Source: Rhabdornis inornatus (Eukaryota > Chordata > Aves > Passeriformes > Rhabdornithidae). Taken from it: 64,000 bases of DNA. Shown in pieces: positions 34,581-44,753 of the stretch; positions within the stretch are counted from its first letter, which is position 1; each line of letters opens with the position of its first letter. A program made the translations under genes and the position numbers. The DNA is taken from positions 169,478 through 233,477 of the forward strand of contig VWZS01002358.1 in the NCBI GenBank assembly GCA_013397075.1, written 5' to 3'. The notes below the pieces were generated by a model. The model saw nothing but the letters and a program-made list of their open reading frames with translations. It had not been told where the DNA came from and made no database searches.

Positions 34581-34881
34581 TGGTTCCCGGAGCTGGAGGC
34601 TACTGGAAGTTGGTTACTGGGACTCCAGGGAATGGGGGAATCCTTCCCAGTGGGAGGGAGGCTGAAGGCAGAGCAATTCCGTCAGCAAGAGCTCAGGAAG
34701 CAAAGGGATTTTCCTCAAGGCATTCCCGAGGAAAAGGACTTGAGGAGCTGCTGGGTTGGATTGAATCTGAGGTGATAGAGGAGAGTGGCAGCAGGAAGGA
34801 AGGAATTTCCAGGGTTTCTGCTGAGATGAAGCCTTTGCTCACCACATGACCCAACAGCAGCTCCATACCAGGCACACAGTG

Positions 34882-35140
34882 AGCAGAGGACACAGTCTCA
34901 AGTTGTGCCAAGGGAGATATAGATTGGATATTAGGAAGAAGTTTTTCACAGAAATAGTGATAAAGTACTGGAATGGTCTGCCCAGGGAGGTGGTGGAGTC
35001 ACCATTCCTGGGTGTGTTTAAAGACAGACTGGATGTGGCACTTGGTGCCATGGGTTAGTTGAGGTGTTAGGGCGTGGGTTGGGCTTGATGACCTTGAAGG
35101 TCTCTTCCAACCTCGTTATTCTGTGAATCCTGTGAATCCT
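34882..35140 (+). mobile_element. CR1 LINE 3'-end fragment, best preserved of its subfamily
   Basis: GTCTCAAGTTGTGCCAAGGG, GATTGGATATTAGGAAGAAG, AATGGTCTGCCCAGGGAGG, GGTGGTGGAGTCACCATTCC, CTGGATGTGGCACTTGGTGC, TGATGACCTTGAAGGTCTC and a tail of CTGTGAATC/CTGTGAATC repeats. It keeps nearly all landmarks of the GTTGGGCTTGATGACC-type CR1 3' end, so it is probably younger than the related copies at 1345 and 24597. Confidence 0.96.
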
Positions 35141-35806
35141 GCACCCATCCTGTCTTGGATCCTTCAGAAGAGATGGATTTCCCAGGAAAAGGGGCTGCTT
35201 GCCTCGGGGATTATGGAGTGGTTGGGTTCTGTGTGGCGGTCACAGCAGCAAAGCAGAACTGAGCAGTCAAATGGCTTTGTTAATCCCCTGCCTTTGATTT
35301 CCAGCACCGCCCGTTTGCAAGCACAGCTTTAATCTCCAGCCAGCGAGCCCCACGGAGGACACTGGAAAACGAAGATGTTCAAATAGAAAGAAGCTGAGGA
35401 TGACCCCAGCGAGGGCCCTTGCAGACACTGAGTGTCCCCAGCCAGCCCTGCCCCCTCCCAGCTGCTGGTGACCGTGTGCAGGTGTCACTCAGCTCTGGGA
35501 AAACTCATTCCCATTTTCTTTATCTGGAGAAAATAACCTGCCCTGGCTCCGAGCTGATCTCAAAAAGTGTCAGTGTCACCTGCCACAGAACAAAGCTTCA
35601 CGTGGGGATCTTGCAAAGGGGATGAATCTGGTCCTTGGATTTATATTGGAATGAGAGGGGACATGAGGGACCCACAGGATCCTTGCTGGGACATTCAAAG
35701 TGAATCCAGGAGGGACTGGAAGCCAAATTTTTACCGGCCATCAGTTTTCTATTGGATGAGCTCCATCCAAGTCTTCTGTGTATCATCCCTGTGCAAAAGG
35801 GCTGAG
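35141..35806. other. Unique sequence, nothing recognised
   Basis: No gene or repeat supported. Confidence 0.55.
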
Positions 35807-35997
35807 TTTGGACTAAAAGAGGGAAGATTTAAGTTAAATATTAGGAGGAAATTCCTCCCTGGGAGGGTGGTGAGGCCCTGGCACAGGCTGTCCAGAGCAG
35901 CTGTGGCTGCCCCATCCTTGGCAGTGTCCAAGGCAGGGAGTGGAACAAGATGAGCTTTAAGGTCTCTTCCATCCCAAACCATTCTGGACTCTGTGAT
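35807..35997 (+). mobile_element. CR1 LINE 3'-end fragment with internal deletion
   Basis: GACTAAAAGAGGGAAGATTT, AAATATTAGGAGGAAATTCC, GGGTGGTGAGGCCCTGGCAC, AGCAGCTGTGGCTGCCCC and CTTGGCAGTGTCCAAGGC. About 60 bp between CAAGGC and AGGGAGTGGAACAAG are missing relative to other copies. The tail ACCATTCTGGACTCTGTG follows. Confidence 0.93.
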
Positions 35998-36180
35998 TTT
36001 TTGGAGGGAGAATGGCACATTGGGAGTTTGGGAGAACTGTGGCACTTGGGGACATGGCTGTGCTTGCTGTGGCACCAGGTCCTTGGCAGTGCTGTGGGGC
36101 TCCACAGAGCTGCAGCAGCATTGGTGGTTCTGTTTCATGGCTCTGCTGAGTGTCAGGAGGGAGGAGAGATGGCAGCAGCT

Positions 36181-36560
36181 TGATTTTCCTGAGAATGATC
36201 CATTTAGAGAGCGATGGCTCAGCCAATCCTTTGGGAAAAGCCCGGGGGCCTACGTGCAGCCACAAGTGTTATTGAGACTTTCAGCGCCGACACCAGCTCC
36301 CATCCATCACGTCTGCCTGGCCTTCCCAGCGCCCCTCCTCCTCCTCCCACAAATATTCCCAGAGCTAACTCCACTGACCGTCCAAAGGTCCCTGTTCACC
36401 TGTTGCATGACACACTCCGGGCTCGTCCTCTGGCGTTGGAAGGGTTAAATCCTGCCTGCCCCGAGGCCACGCTTCACTTGATAATGTCATCAGCTGGTGA
36501 CAGTGTTAATGAGAGGATCAGGTGCAGGAGGCGGCTGCATTACCCTGGAGAGAGATGAGT
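36181..36560. other. Candidate conserved non-coding element (enhancer-like)
   Basis: The block contains GAGAATGATCCATTTAGAG, GTGTTATTGAGACTTTCAGC, GCGCCGACACCAGC, CCACAAATATTCCC and TCACTTGATAATGTCATCAG. The last is followed by the E-box-bearing CAGCTGGTGACAGTGTTAAT and ATCAGGTGCAGGAGGCGGC. CpG, TAAT cores and two E-boxes (CAGCTG, CAGGTG) occur together, and repetitive words are absent. It is a strong guess for a vertebrate enhancer but is unaligned. Confidence 0.42.
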
Positions 36561-36690
36561 TGTGTCCGGAAGAGCCAGAACTGGATACGTGGGATGATTG
36601 CACCAGGGATGTCCTTCCTTCCCCCGCTAAAGCATCAGCTGCCTCTCCACGGGACAGCTTCCCCACCCTCTGCCCTCTTGTTCCATGAAC

Positions 36691-36718
36691 CTCTCCTCTT
36701 CCTCCTCCTCCTCCTCTG
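36691..36718. repeat. (TCC)n tract
   Basis: Imperfect then perfect TCC units. It explains the Glu/Arg-rich minus-strand frame. Confidence 0.9.
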
Positions 36719-36877
36719 TGCCATATGGGGTTGTGTCTCCCTGAGGTGCTGCTCTCTCCATCCTGGGAAATGCAGCATCCCTGGATGGTCCCAAGGGCAC
36801 AGAAGTGGCAGCAGTGCTAAGCCAGTGCCACCATCCTGCTGTCCCAAGTACCCCCTTCATCCCTCCTGCTGTCCCAC

Positions 36878-36992
36878 ACCTGTGCCATCCCCTGTCCCTC
36901 ACCCATGCCATCCCCCGTCCGCTTCCTGTGCCATCCCCTGTCCCCCTCCTGTGCCATCCCCTGTCCCTCACCTGTGCCCTCCCTGCCACTCT
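36878..36992. repeat. 23-bp minisatellite, about five units
   Basis: Units of 23 bp start at 36878, 36901, 36924, 36947 and 36970 and share CTGTGCCATCCCCTGTCCC. The fifth is partial and diverged. The minus-strand frames with GDRGWHR-type repetition come from this array. Confidence 0.94.
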
Positions 36993-37390
36993 CCTGCTTG
37001 TTTAACACACTGGGAATTTTTTCAATATATATTTAAATCCCTGCATCTCTCTAGGAGATGGAGGCTCCATCCACAGCTTCTCCCTCCCAGTATTCCCAGT
37101 GCTCCCAGACAGGCAGGGAGTGCTGGGCTGGGGAACTCGCTGCTGGGACCTGCTGGTGTCCCCTCTCTGAACACAGGATGAAGTCACTGCGTGAGCTCTG
37201 CTCATCCAGGTGGGAGGTTTGTGTGGGAGGTCGTGACTTGGGACACTCCCCTGGGAGCTGGGCAGGGCTGGGAGTTCCTGGGACATGACCTGGGATCTGG
37301 GCAGGGGAAGCAGGAGAGGAGGCAGGAGCAGCCCTCGTTCTCTTGCCAGCATCCCACCCATCTGTACCTGGTGTTCCAGAGCCACCTGAA
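36993..37390. other. Unique sequence, nothing recognised
   Basis: About 400 bp without a recognisable element. Confidence 0.55.
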
Positions 37391-37498
37391 AACCTTCTCA
37401 TCCCTGGAAGTTTCCAAGGACAGTGGAAGTTGTCTCTTGCCATGGCAGGGCACCTATTCAAACTCAAACCATTCCCTGAATCTGTAATTCCACAATTC
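37391..37498 (+). mobile_element. CR1 LINE 3'-end fragment, degraded
   Basis: CTCATCCCTGGAAGTTTCCA, AGGACAGTGGAAGTTGTCTC, TTGCCATGGCAGGGCACC and CAAACCATTCCCTGAATCTG. It is shortened by loss of the CAGGTTGGATGGGG segment. Confidence 0.8.
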
Positions 37499-38934
37499 CA
37501 TGAAAAGCCCAGGAACTCTGAATGAGAGGTGACCCTGGTGCTGTCCCAGGATCTGAGGTTGTGACAGGGACCCCCTCAAACCTCCTGCAGAGACCTCCCA
37601 GCATTGCTGCCAGGGGACCCCCACCCATCAGCTGGAGAGCAGGGAGAGAGAAGCAGCAGGAAAAGTGGTTTCCCAGCTGGAATTGGAGCAGGCTGGATGA
37701 GTCCCAGCAGAAAGCCCTGAGAAGCCCTTGGAGGGTGGGGAGGGAGAAGAGCAGGCAGGAGAGGCTCTTGTGCAAAGCATGGATTTAAATAAACAAGCAT
37801 CAGGCGAAGGGTGGGATTGGAGAACTCCTTCAGCTGAGGTTTCTATGAGTACACAAACCAGGCCAGCACAAGGAGTTTGTCCCTGTATTCCTTGTTCTGC
37901 ACTTTCCCAATAAACATCTCATGGCAGGATCCTTCAGTGGGCTGGGTTCAATGGGGACAGCAGGGACTTGTCGCATTGTTATTAATTGTTTGTGTTCTGC
38001 TGGTGCTGGGAGAGCTTCGCTGGAGTTATCCAAGGAAAAATAAGCTTTTCCAAACACATATTTAAAGACCCAAAGTACTGCCATGGCCTCACCACCTCTC
38101 CTGCTCTCTCCAGCCTTGGCTGTGCCTCCTGCATCCCTTGGGATCTGCTGGCAGTGAGGACACAGCAGCTTCCCCTCCCTCCCTCCTTCCCCTGTGCACC
38201 ATGAGGGCTTCACCTGCATCCTCCCTCAGATTTGGGGACCCCTTTGTCCAGTCCTGTTCCTTATCTTCTCACTGTCACCTCTCCCTGGGTTTGGGGGATG
38301 TTTTCCTGCTGTGGGGGTCCCGGAGCTGTGTCCATGTGCAGTGACCCTGGTGACACTGAGACAGAGGGGTAGAGTTGGGGGCAGGAATGGAGCAGCCAAG
38401 CCTGGGAAGTGCTTGCCTTTGGAACCAGGCTGCCCTGGCAGCCAACCTCGAGTCATTGCAGCTTCCTGGCTCTTCTCATCCTGTCAGCTATTAAAGATGT
38501 CCCCCAGTTCCACCAATACAAGGAATTTTTGATGGATTTTAACTGAGCTGCTGCTCCCCAGACGTGTTCTCTGCCCAAGAACATCGTATTTCTATCATCC
38601 TTTCACCACCCTTTTACCCTCATCTTCTCCCTTCCCGACTTGGTTACAAACCAACTTGGAAATCTCAAGCTCTGAGCCAGCCTCTAATTTTTAATTAATG
38701 TTCTCCTCTTTCCCCCAGACCTGCCGAGCTTTGCTGGCACTCTCAGCATCCCAAAGAGGCTCGAGAAGCAGCTGACACCTCCCTGGTGAGGGGGCCGTGC
38801 CCACCTCCCCCGGTTCCCACACTCCCAACACCTCCGGATCCTTCCCGGCTCCCGGTTTGCGTTTCCCCCGCACTGCCGGCTTCTCCCGGCTCGGCTCTCA
38901 GACAGCTGTGATGGATCAGTGACAAGCTGCCTTT
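37499..38934. other. Unique sequence, nothing recognised
   Basis: No supported gene or repeat. Minus and plus frames of 103-129 codons overlap one another. Confidence 0.55.
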
Positions 38935-39300
38935 GTGTCCTCCTCTTGCACAACAATAGATACTCCTGTCTGTTTATACAAGTTTGAATTTGTCCCTATA
39001 AATACGGGGTGGAAGAAACAGTAGACTATAGATTGCACCCTGACAGCTGAAAGATTAAGGGAATCCATTAACTAAACCAACTGCCTGGAAATCTTATGCA
39101 GAACATACACCTGAAAGCCATTACTGCTGTCCTGTCATGCTGCTTTATCTCTTTATTTAGGACCCTTTTTGTTTGGTTGAGGGGTTGCTGTTTTTTCTGC
39201 CTTTTTTTTTTTTTCCCCTCTAATAATATAAACTTGTTCTGGAGTAACAGAGGAGCCCTTGATGAAGTATCTAAGTATTTTCTGCTGAAGAATTTATGAA
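38935..39300. other. Candidate conserved non-coding block (A+T-rich)
   Basis: ACAACAATAGATACTCC, GTTTATACAAGTTTG, CCCTATAAATACGGGG, GACTATAGATTGCACC, GGAATCCATTAACTAAACC, CATTACTGCTGTCCTGTC and TCTAATAATATAAAC, with a T run at 39198-39212. CCTATAAATAC is TATA-box-like, but no transcript start context is seen. The whole block looks unlike its flanks. Confidence 0.38.
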
Positions 39301-39839
39301 CTCGGAGCCAGCACTGTCCTTGCCAGATCCCATGGAGCGGGAGGGGAGGGGGCACTCGCCTGTCTCGGAGTTTGTGCAGTGAATGGCCTTGGCTCGGGTT
39401 TCCTGCACTGAACTGTTTGCTTTGCTCTCATGGGCGACTCTGCCTCACTTCAATCTCTGGCTGCACTTAACCTTTTTTCACCTGAATTCTCTCCCTGCCT
39501 CCCCACCTCCCCACCTCTCCCGCCAGCTCCCTGCTCTCCAAAGCCCACCCTTCAAGTTCACGAGTGCAGCAGTCGCTCGGCTCCGCCGGAGCCGGGCGGG
39601 ATACTGGCTCTGATACTGTTGAAGTCCTTTTTTTTTCCTGCTGGTCTATTCAGGAATGCACACAATGCCCGTCTCCATAGTGCCCGTGCAAGCTCCTTGT
39701 CTCCACCAGCACCACGCCTGCTCCTCTCCGGCCTCCTCCCCTCCCGGCTCAGCGCTGGGGGCTCCGAGGACTCTTTCTGCACATTGCTGGGAGACAAAAT
39801 TTGGGAAGGGAAAAGCAGAGACGTGCAGCTCTCCTGAAG
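39301..39839. other. Mixed sequence with a small CpG-rich patch
   Basis: CpGs cluster at about 39560-39605 (CAGTCGCTCGGCTCCGCCGG). A C/T-rich stretch with CTCCCCACC repeats precedes it at about 39490-39530. Nothing coding is recognised. Confidence 0.5.
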
Positions 39840-40062
39840 TGGAATTTAGAGAGGAGATTGGGAAAGAATTCTGCCCTGTGAGGGGGGTGCCTCAGGTTTC
39901 CAAGAGAAGCTGTGGCTGCCCCATCCCTGGGAGTGTCCAAGGCCAGGCTGGACGGGGTTTGGAGCAACCTGGTCTGGTGGGAAATGTCCTTTCCCACGGC
40001 AAGGGGTGGGACGGGATGAGCTTTAAGGGCCTTTCCAACCCAAACCATTTCATGGTTCCATT
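39840..40062 (+). mobile_element. CR1 LINE 3'-end fragment
   Basis: GGGAAAGAATTCTGCCCTGT, AGAGAAGCTGTGGCTGCCCC, CTGGGAGTGTCCAAGGCC, GGACGGGGTTTGGAGCAACC, GCTTTAAGGGCCTTTCC and CAAACCATTTCATGGTTCC. Well preserved. Confidence 0.95.
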
Positions 40063-40073
40063 CTGAGCCTGAG

Positions 40074-40115
40074 GAGCACTGGGAGCACTGGGAGCACTGG
40101 GAGCACTGGGAGCAC
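40074..40115. repeat. 9-bp minisatellite (GAGCACTGG)n
   Basis: About 4.7 perfect copies begin 11 bp after the end of a CR1 tail. Confidence 0.96.
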
Positions 40116-40195
40116 AGAGCCTGTCCCGCTCCCACCCAACACGAGAGGTGCAGCTGCAGGAGTGTGCACAAATCGCTGCTTGGCTTTTGAAAGCT

Positions 40196-40231
40196 GTTTG
40201 CCTGGGAAAACAGAGGTTTGCCTGGGAAAAC
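40196..40231. repeat. Two-copy 20-bp direct repeat
   Basis: The 16-mer GTTTGCCTGGGAAAAC occurs at 40196-40211 and again at 40216-40231, giving an exact repeat with 20-bp period. Confidence 0.93.
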
Positions 40232-42169
40232 TCCCCTCATTCCCCTTTTTCCTCTTCTTTCTTCCCCTCTCCCAAGGCGGGGAAGGCAGAGCCTCTCCTG
40301 CAGCACTGCAGCATTGCTGATGTGACCTTGCAGTTATCAAATTATTTCTGCCCGATGTTCTCAGGCTCATCTCAGAGGGTGACACTGAGAATCCAGTTCC
40401 TTCCACTGTCATCCCGGGTAGCTGTGTCTTTCGTTTGAAATCCCAGGATGGGGCAGTGGTGGGAAAGTTTCCACAACCTCAGCGGCTCTCCCTGGGCGGG
40501 AGGGTGATCCCGCTGTGGCAGAGCCCCCGCTGCGTGCCCATGGTGAGTGATTAATGCTGTCCCCAGGCAGGAATAAAGTTTCAGGAGCTGCTATTGTCAG
40601 GGGAACAGGAGCGGCTCCCATCCCGCTGGACAGATAGTAACCCTGGCAACAGCGGATACACCGGGAAAGGGTTTGGTGGGCGATGGGACACGGGGGGAGA
40701 TCTCATTCAAGCCCATCCCTGGGTGTCACTGAGATGTGAAGGGTTTGAAAAGAGGATTTCAGAGTTAAGGCAGCTGCAAATGGGATGGGGAATTTTCGTT
40801 TCTTTCTCCCACTAAGTTTCTCCAAACTCCCATTCAATGCTGATGGGCTGGATCCTGTCTTAGCACGGATCGTGCCCTCTGGGACTTCTCTGAGTTGGGA
40901 GAGAGAGATGTTCCTCTGCAAGTGGGAGCAATCAGAAAGGAGTTCAGGGATGGAAAGGCAGGAATGAAAGATGGGAGGATGCAAGTGAAGCATCTGCGAT
41001 TGTGGAAAATCCTGAATGGTTCCACCAAAGAAAACCCACCGGTTTCAGGAGGCTCTGGGATGCTGGAAGGATCCCTGTCCCTGCTTCATGGCTCTGCAAA
41101 AGCGCTGTCCTGGAGCACCTCTGCCAAGTTTTAAGCAGGGAAGAGCCTGGATCAATAGCCGTGGATGCACCATCAATGGCTTCTGCTTGAAAGTTGTCTC
41201 TGGGTCTTCCACCAATGGATGGATGCTGGCAGACCTTCAGTGAGCTTTGGGAACATCTCTGAGTGGCCATCCACTGACCATCAGTGGGTCAAGGCTTCTC
41301 CCGGAAGTGTCCGTGGGTTTTTAGGAAGGGATGGGTGTGTTTGAAGGCATGGATGCTGTTTGAGGTTTGCTGGGGAGCTCTGGGAGAAGCTCAGCCTCAC
41401 AGCAGGGATCTCCAGCACGCGGATGGAGATCCTACAGATGCTCCAGGGAAGAATCTATGGTGGTCCTTCCTCCAGACCAACCATCAGCTGCCCTGGAAGG
41501 TGTTTTCCACCTGGGAGAAGACAGAAAGGGCTGGAGATGGAAAGATGAGCCCTGTGCTGCTGAAGGACTCCCCTGTAAATCTGATTGTGCTGGAGAGGGC
41601 TCCATGCAGATCGGGCTCGTTTGGGCTGTGCTGGGGGGAAAAGGAAGAGGTCGAGAGAGCCGGGGTTGCCAGGCAACACTCCCTGTGTATTGGGAAGATA
41701 AATCCCACAATAATGGAAAGAAGAGATCCTTTCCTTGCCTGTTGTTTATTTCTCTGTTCCTCCGTGATTCGGCTCGCTCGGATCCCCGCTGCAGCTCCAG
41801 GGAACACCGTGACCTTTTCATGCTCCAAAGGACCAAGAGGTTTATCCTTGGTGATGAAAACTGGGATTTTTGGATCTGCTGGGGCAGAGGGCTGGTGGAG
41901 ACAGGCACGCCTGGTTTTGGGAGGAAAAGGGATTGTGGGAAAAGCCAATCCCTTATCTCCAGACACATCCCACTCATGTACCACTTGCTTTTGGCAAACA
42001 TTTGCATGTTTGCTCTTTCCCTGTCTCCAAGGAAGGATTTTGTGGTCCCTCCTCTGAACAGGGGCTGAGGTTGGTGTTGGGCTTTGCCTGGATTGAGGTT
42101 GCTCCGTCAGCAGCAGGTGACTGATTCCATCCCTCTGATCCCATCTCTCGTGATTCCATGTCAAACACA
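40232..42169. other. Unique sequence, nothing recognised
   Basis: Nearly 2 kb. Long frames (257 and 233 codons on plus, 232 and 191 on minus, 41284-42182) lie over one another in several registers and show no domain. Mutual overlap argues against coding. Confidence 0.55.
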
Positions 42170-42420
42170 GCTGGAGCTCCAAGCACCCTCAGCGAGCTGT
42201 TTGCAATCAGCCAAGAAAAAAGCCGGCAGACAAGTCTCCCGCTCCGGGTGTTTAAACACTTCCCAACAACAAGAAAAGCTGGAGGAAATTGCGATGATGA
42301 GAGCGTCCAGAATTGGAGGCTTAATTTATCCCATCTATCATTTGCTCCGACTCGTTCAGCCAGCTCGATTTTCCATCAGTGCTTTTCAGGGATGCAACTG
42401 GGATAAGGAGGAGAAGAGAC
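42170..42420. other. Candidate conserved non-coding element
   Basis: GCTGTTTGCAATCAGCC, GGGTGTTTAAACACTTCCC (containing the palindrome GTGTTTAAACAC), GGAAATTGCGATGATGAG, GGCTTAATTTATCCC and CTCGATTTTCCATCAG. Composition and rare words set it apart from its flanks. Confidence 0.38.
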
Positions 42421-42560
42421 AAAGTAGGATGAGAATCCAGCTTGGGGAGCATTTGCTGAGCACACTGTGCTGTAGCAGTGCCCATCATCCTGGCCTGGAC
42501 TGGCAGCATTCCCTGCTCCCAGGAAACCTCCATCCCTGGGAGTGGAAGCCCTCACTCAAA

Positions 42561-43120
42561 GGTCAGACTCAGTCTTGGAGGTGTTTTCCAACATTAATAA
42601 TTCTATGGTGAGAAAAACCCCAAAGAGTTGTGGTTCCTTTTTGTACCACTGCTCTCCCTACTGATCACGGAGAGGAACCAGGCCCAAGCCATTGGATTCT
42701 GGTGCTGCTCCCGGGAATCCTGCCATTTCTGGGAGTGGTGACCTGTGCTTGAAGTTTGGACTTGATCTTGGAGGTGTTTACCAACATTAATGATTCTATG
42801 GTGAGAAGAACCCCAAAGAATGGTGGTTCCTCTTCCCATCACTGCTCTCCCCACCCATCAGAGAGAGGAACCAGGCCCAAGCCATTGGATTCTGGTGCTG
42901 CTCCCGGGAATTCTGCCATCTCTGGGAGCAGTGAATTTTCTCAAAGTTTGGACTTGATCTTGGAGGTGTTTTCCAACATTAATGATTCTGTGGAGAGGAA
43001 AACCCCAAAGAATGGTGGTTTCTAACCCCACCACCACTCTCCCCATCCATCAGGAAGAGAATCCATCCCAAGGCTGGTCTGGAGCCATCGGATTCTGGAG
43101 CTGCAGCTCCTGGCTCCACT
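42561..43120 (+). repeat. 192-bp tandem repeat, about three units, each with a CR1 tail
   Basis: The marker TTGGAGGTGTTT recurs at 42575, 42768 and 42960, a period of 192-193 bp. Each unit has CTTGATCTTGGAGGTGTTTT, CCAACATTAATGATTC, AACCCCAAAGAATGGTGG, GAACCAGGCCCAAGCC and GGATTCTGGTGCTGCTCCC. The first part of each unit is CR1 3'-terminal sequence. Units 1 and 2 are close; the third decays after about 43060. Confidence 0.93.
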
Positions 43121-43621
43121 CGTTTTCATCTGCAATTAGCTTGGAGCAGCATGGTAAATATTTCATACCTTAGAGCAAAGGTTGTTTAATTTTTCATTCT
43201 CTTAAAGCTGCTCATGAATGTTTTACAGAGCTGATCTCCTTGGCTGGAATGGGAATGGGAAAGCACAAGAGAGGTGTTCTGCAGCTCCAGGTTTGGGAGT
43301 GTATCCAGTGACCCCTCATCCATGGTGGATATTAATTGAAGGTGCTGATGAGCCCGACTGGAGCGGGATGTTGAGCAAAGCATCTTTACAGAATCTGCTG
43401 CCACGTGAAATAAATGCCTCCAATATCCCTGTCCACTCCTATTTATTGCAGCAGGAATTAAATTGTCCTGTATCCCACGGACTCAGCAAGAGGACAAACC
43501 CCCAGCTAGTGTGTCATGGCACTTCCTGCTCTGGGGTTTTTGGGAACTCATTTCAAGTTCCACTGTTGCTGGGATCTGCCAAAAATGCCATTCCCTGAAG
43601 CTGATGCTTCTTCTCAATTTC
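43121..43621. other. Unique sequence, nothing recognised
   Basis: No supported element. Confidence 0.55.
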
Positions 43622-43697
43622 ACATGGAAGGTGGCCTTGCCCATGCAGGGGCTTGGAACCAGCTCTCTTCCAACCCAAACTATTCCAAGATTCTGAG
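43622..43697 (+). mobile_element. CR1 LINE tail, short
   Basis: GGAAGGTGGCCTTGCCCATG, CAGGGGCTTGGAACC, TCTTCCAACCCAAACTATTC and CAAGATTCTGAG match the last 75 bp of CR1 with the GATGATCTTTAAGG part deleted. Confidence 0.82.
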
Positions 43698-44195
43698 TTT
43701 CTGGGATGACCACCTTGTTTCTTCTCCATTTCTCTTTCTCCAGGAAAAGAAAGCCAAGAGCAACACTGCTCATGACATTTGCCACCCAGGCTCTTCATTC
43801 CAGAATTCCCTGGACTCGGATCCTTGCCTGCCTCCCTGCAGGATAAGCTGAGGGTGAAGTGGGTTGGATGAACCCAAATCAGGAAAGGACTTGGGAATTT
43901 AATCCCAGCTGGGAACTCAAGCATGCAGGATGTGCTCCCACGGCTGTGTTCCCTCCATCCTTGCTCCCACTCCCTCTCCCTACCCACATCCTCTGGCACT
44001 TTGATAGGAATAGATTCCCAAAGCCTATAGCACCCATTCATTGGATCAGCTCCTTCCACTTGTATTTTGCCGACCTGTTTTTATTGCACAACCAGGCTGG
44101 AATGCAGAGTCCTGGCACGGAGCATGTTTTTTGGAAGACTTCCCTGGAAAAAAACTCCCCTTTTCTTCTCCCTGCTTTTTTCTTTCTGGGGTAGA
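43698..44195. other. Unique sequence, nothing recognised
   Basis: Frames on both strands (168 codons minus, 111 plus) include the adjacent CR1 and are shadows. Confidence 0.5.
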
Positions 44196-44316
44196 AGCCC
44201 CATCCCTGGAAGTGCTCAAGGCCGGGTTGAACGGGGCTTGGAGCAGCTTTGGTTGAAGGGGTTGGACCACGTGGCCTTGAAAGGTCCCTTCCAACTCAAA
44301 TTATTCCGTGATTCCT
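44196..44316 (+). mobile_element. CR1 LINE 3'-end fragment
   Basis: CCCCATCCCTGGAAGTGCTC, AAGGCCGGGTTGAACGGGGC, GGGGTTGGACCACGTGGCC and CTTCCAACTCAAATTATTCC. It lacks the GTGTCCCTGCCCATGGCA block. This subfamily form (GTTGAACGGGGCTTGGAGCA...) differs from most others here. Confidence 0.9.
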
Positions 44317-44534
44317 TCCCTACGCTCGCAGCAGCTCTGGAAAGAGAAGGGATGCCACAGGTGCCCTCCCAAACCTCTGCCTTTTCCCTGTGCTTCTCTG
44401 TCCTTGCTGAGCTGCCTTATCCAGCCTGATCCAGGGCACATCCCTCAATCCAGTGCTCTCTGCTGCAAAAATTTGGAATTCCTTTTCCTCCACAGAAGTG
44501 GAGGAACACAATGAAAGAGGGGGGAAAAAAGAAA

Positions 44535-44753
44535 GGAATACATAGGATAAAGGGCGCAAACAAGAGGAATACACAAATTAGAGGGAATGAAAAGCAGGAA
44601 TACACAAATTAGAGGGAACGAAAAGCAGGAATGCACCTGATAAGGCACACAAAAAGGAGGAATACACATGATAAAGGACTTAAAAAGGAGGAACGCACAC
44701 GATAACAGGCGCAACAAGGAAGGAATATGCATGACAAAGGACAATTACCAGGA
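44535..44753. repeat. 31-bp minisatellite, seven units
   Basis: Seven head-to-tail units: five of 31 bp and two of 32 bp. All start with GGAAT or GGAAC, followed by ACACA..GATAAAGG and an A-rich end. Units 2 and 3 are nearly identical, while 6 and 7 are the most diverged. The array is strongly purine-biased on plus, which makes a hydrophobic Cys/Phe-rich frame on minus that is not a protein. Confidence 0.95.

Noticed and set aside
41284..42182. Cluster of 190-257-codon open frames on both strands
   Set aside because: Five long frames overlap in different registers and none shows a domain, codon pattern or splice context. That is chance openness in stop-poor DNA.
44320..44744. Hydrophobic minus-strand frames resembling a membrane protein
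   Set aside because: They are translations of the purine-rich 31-bp minisatellite read on the opposite strand.
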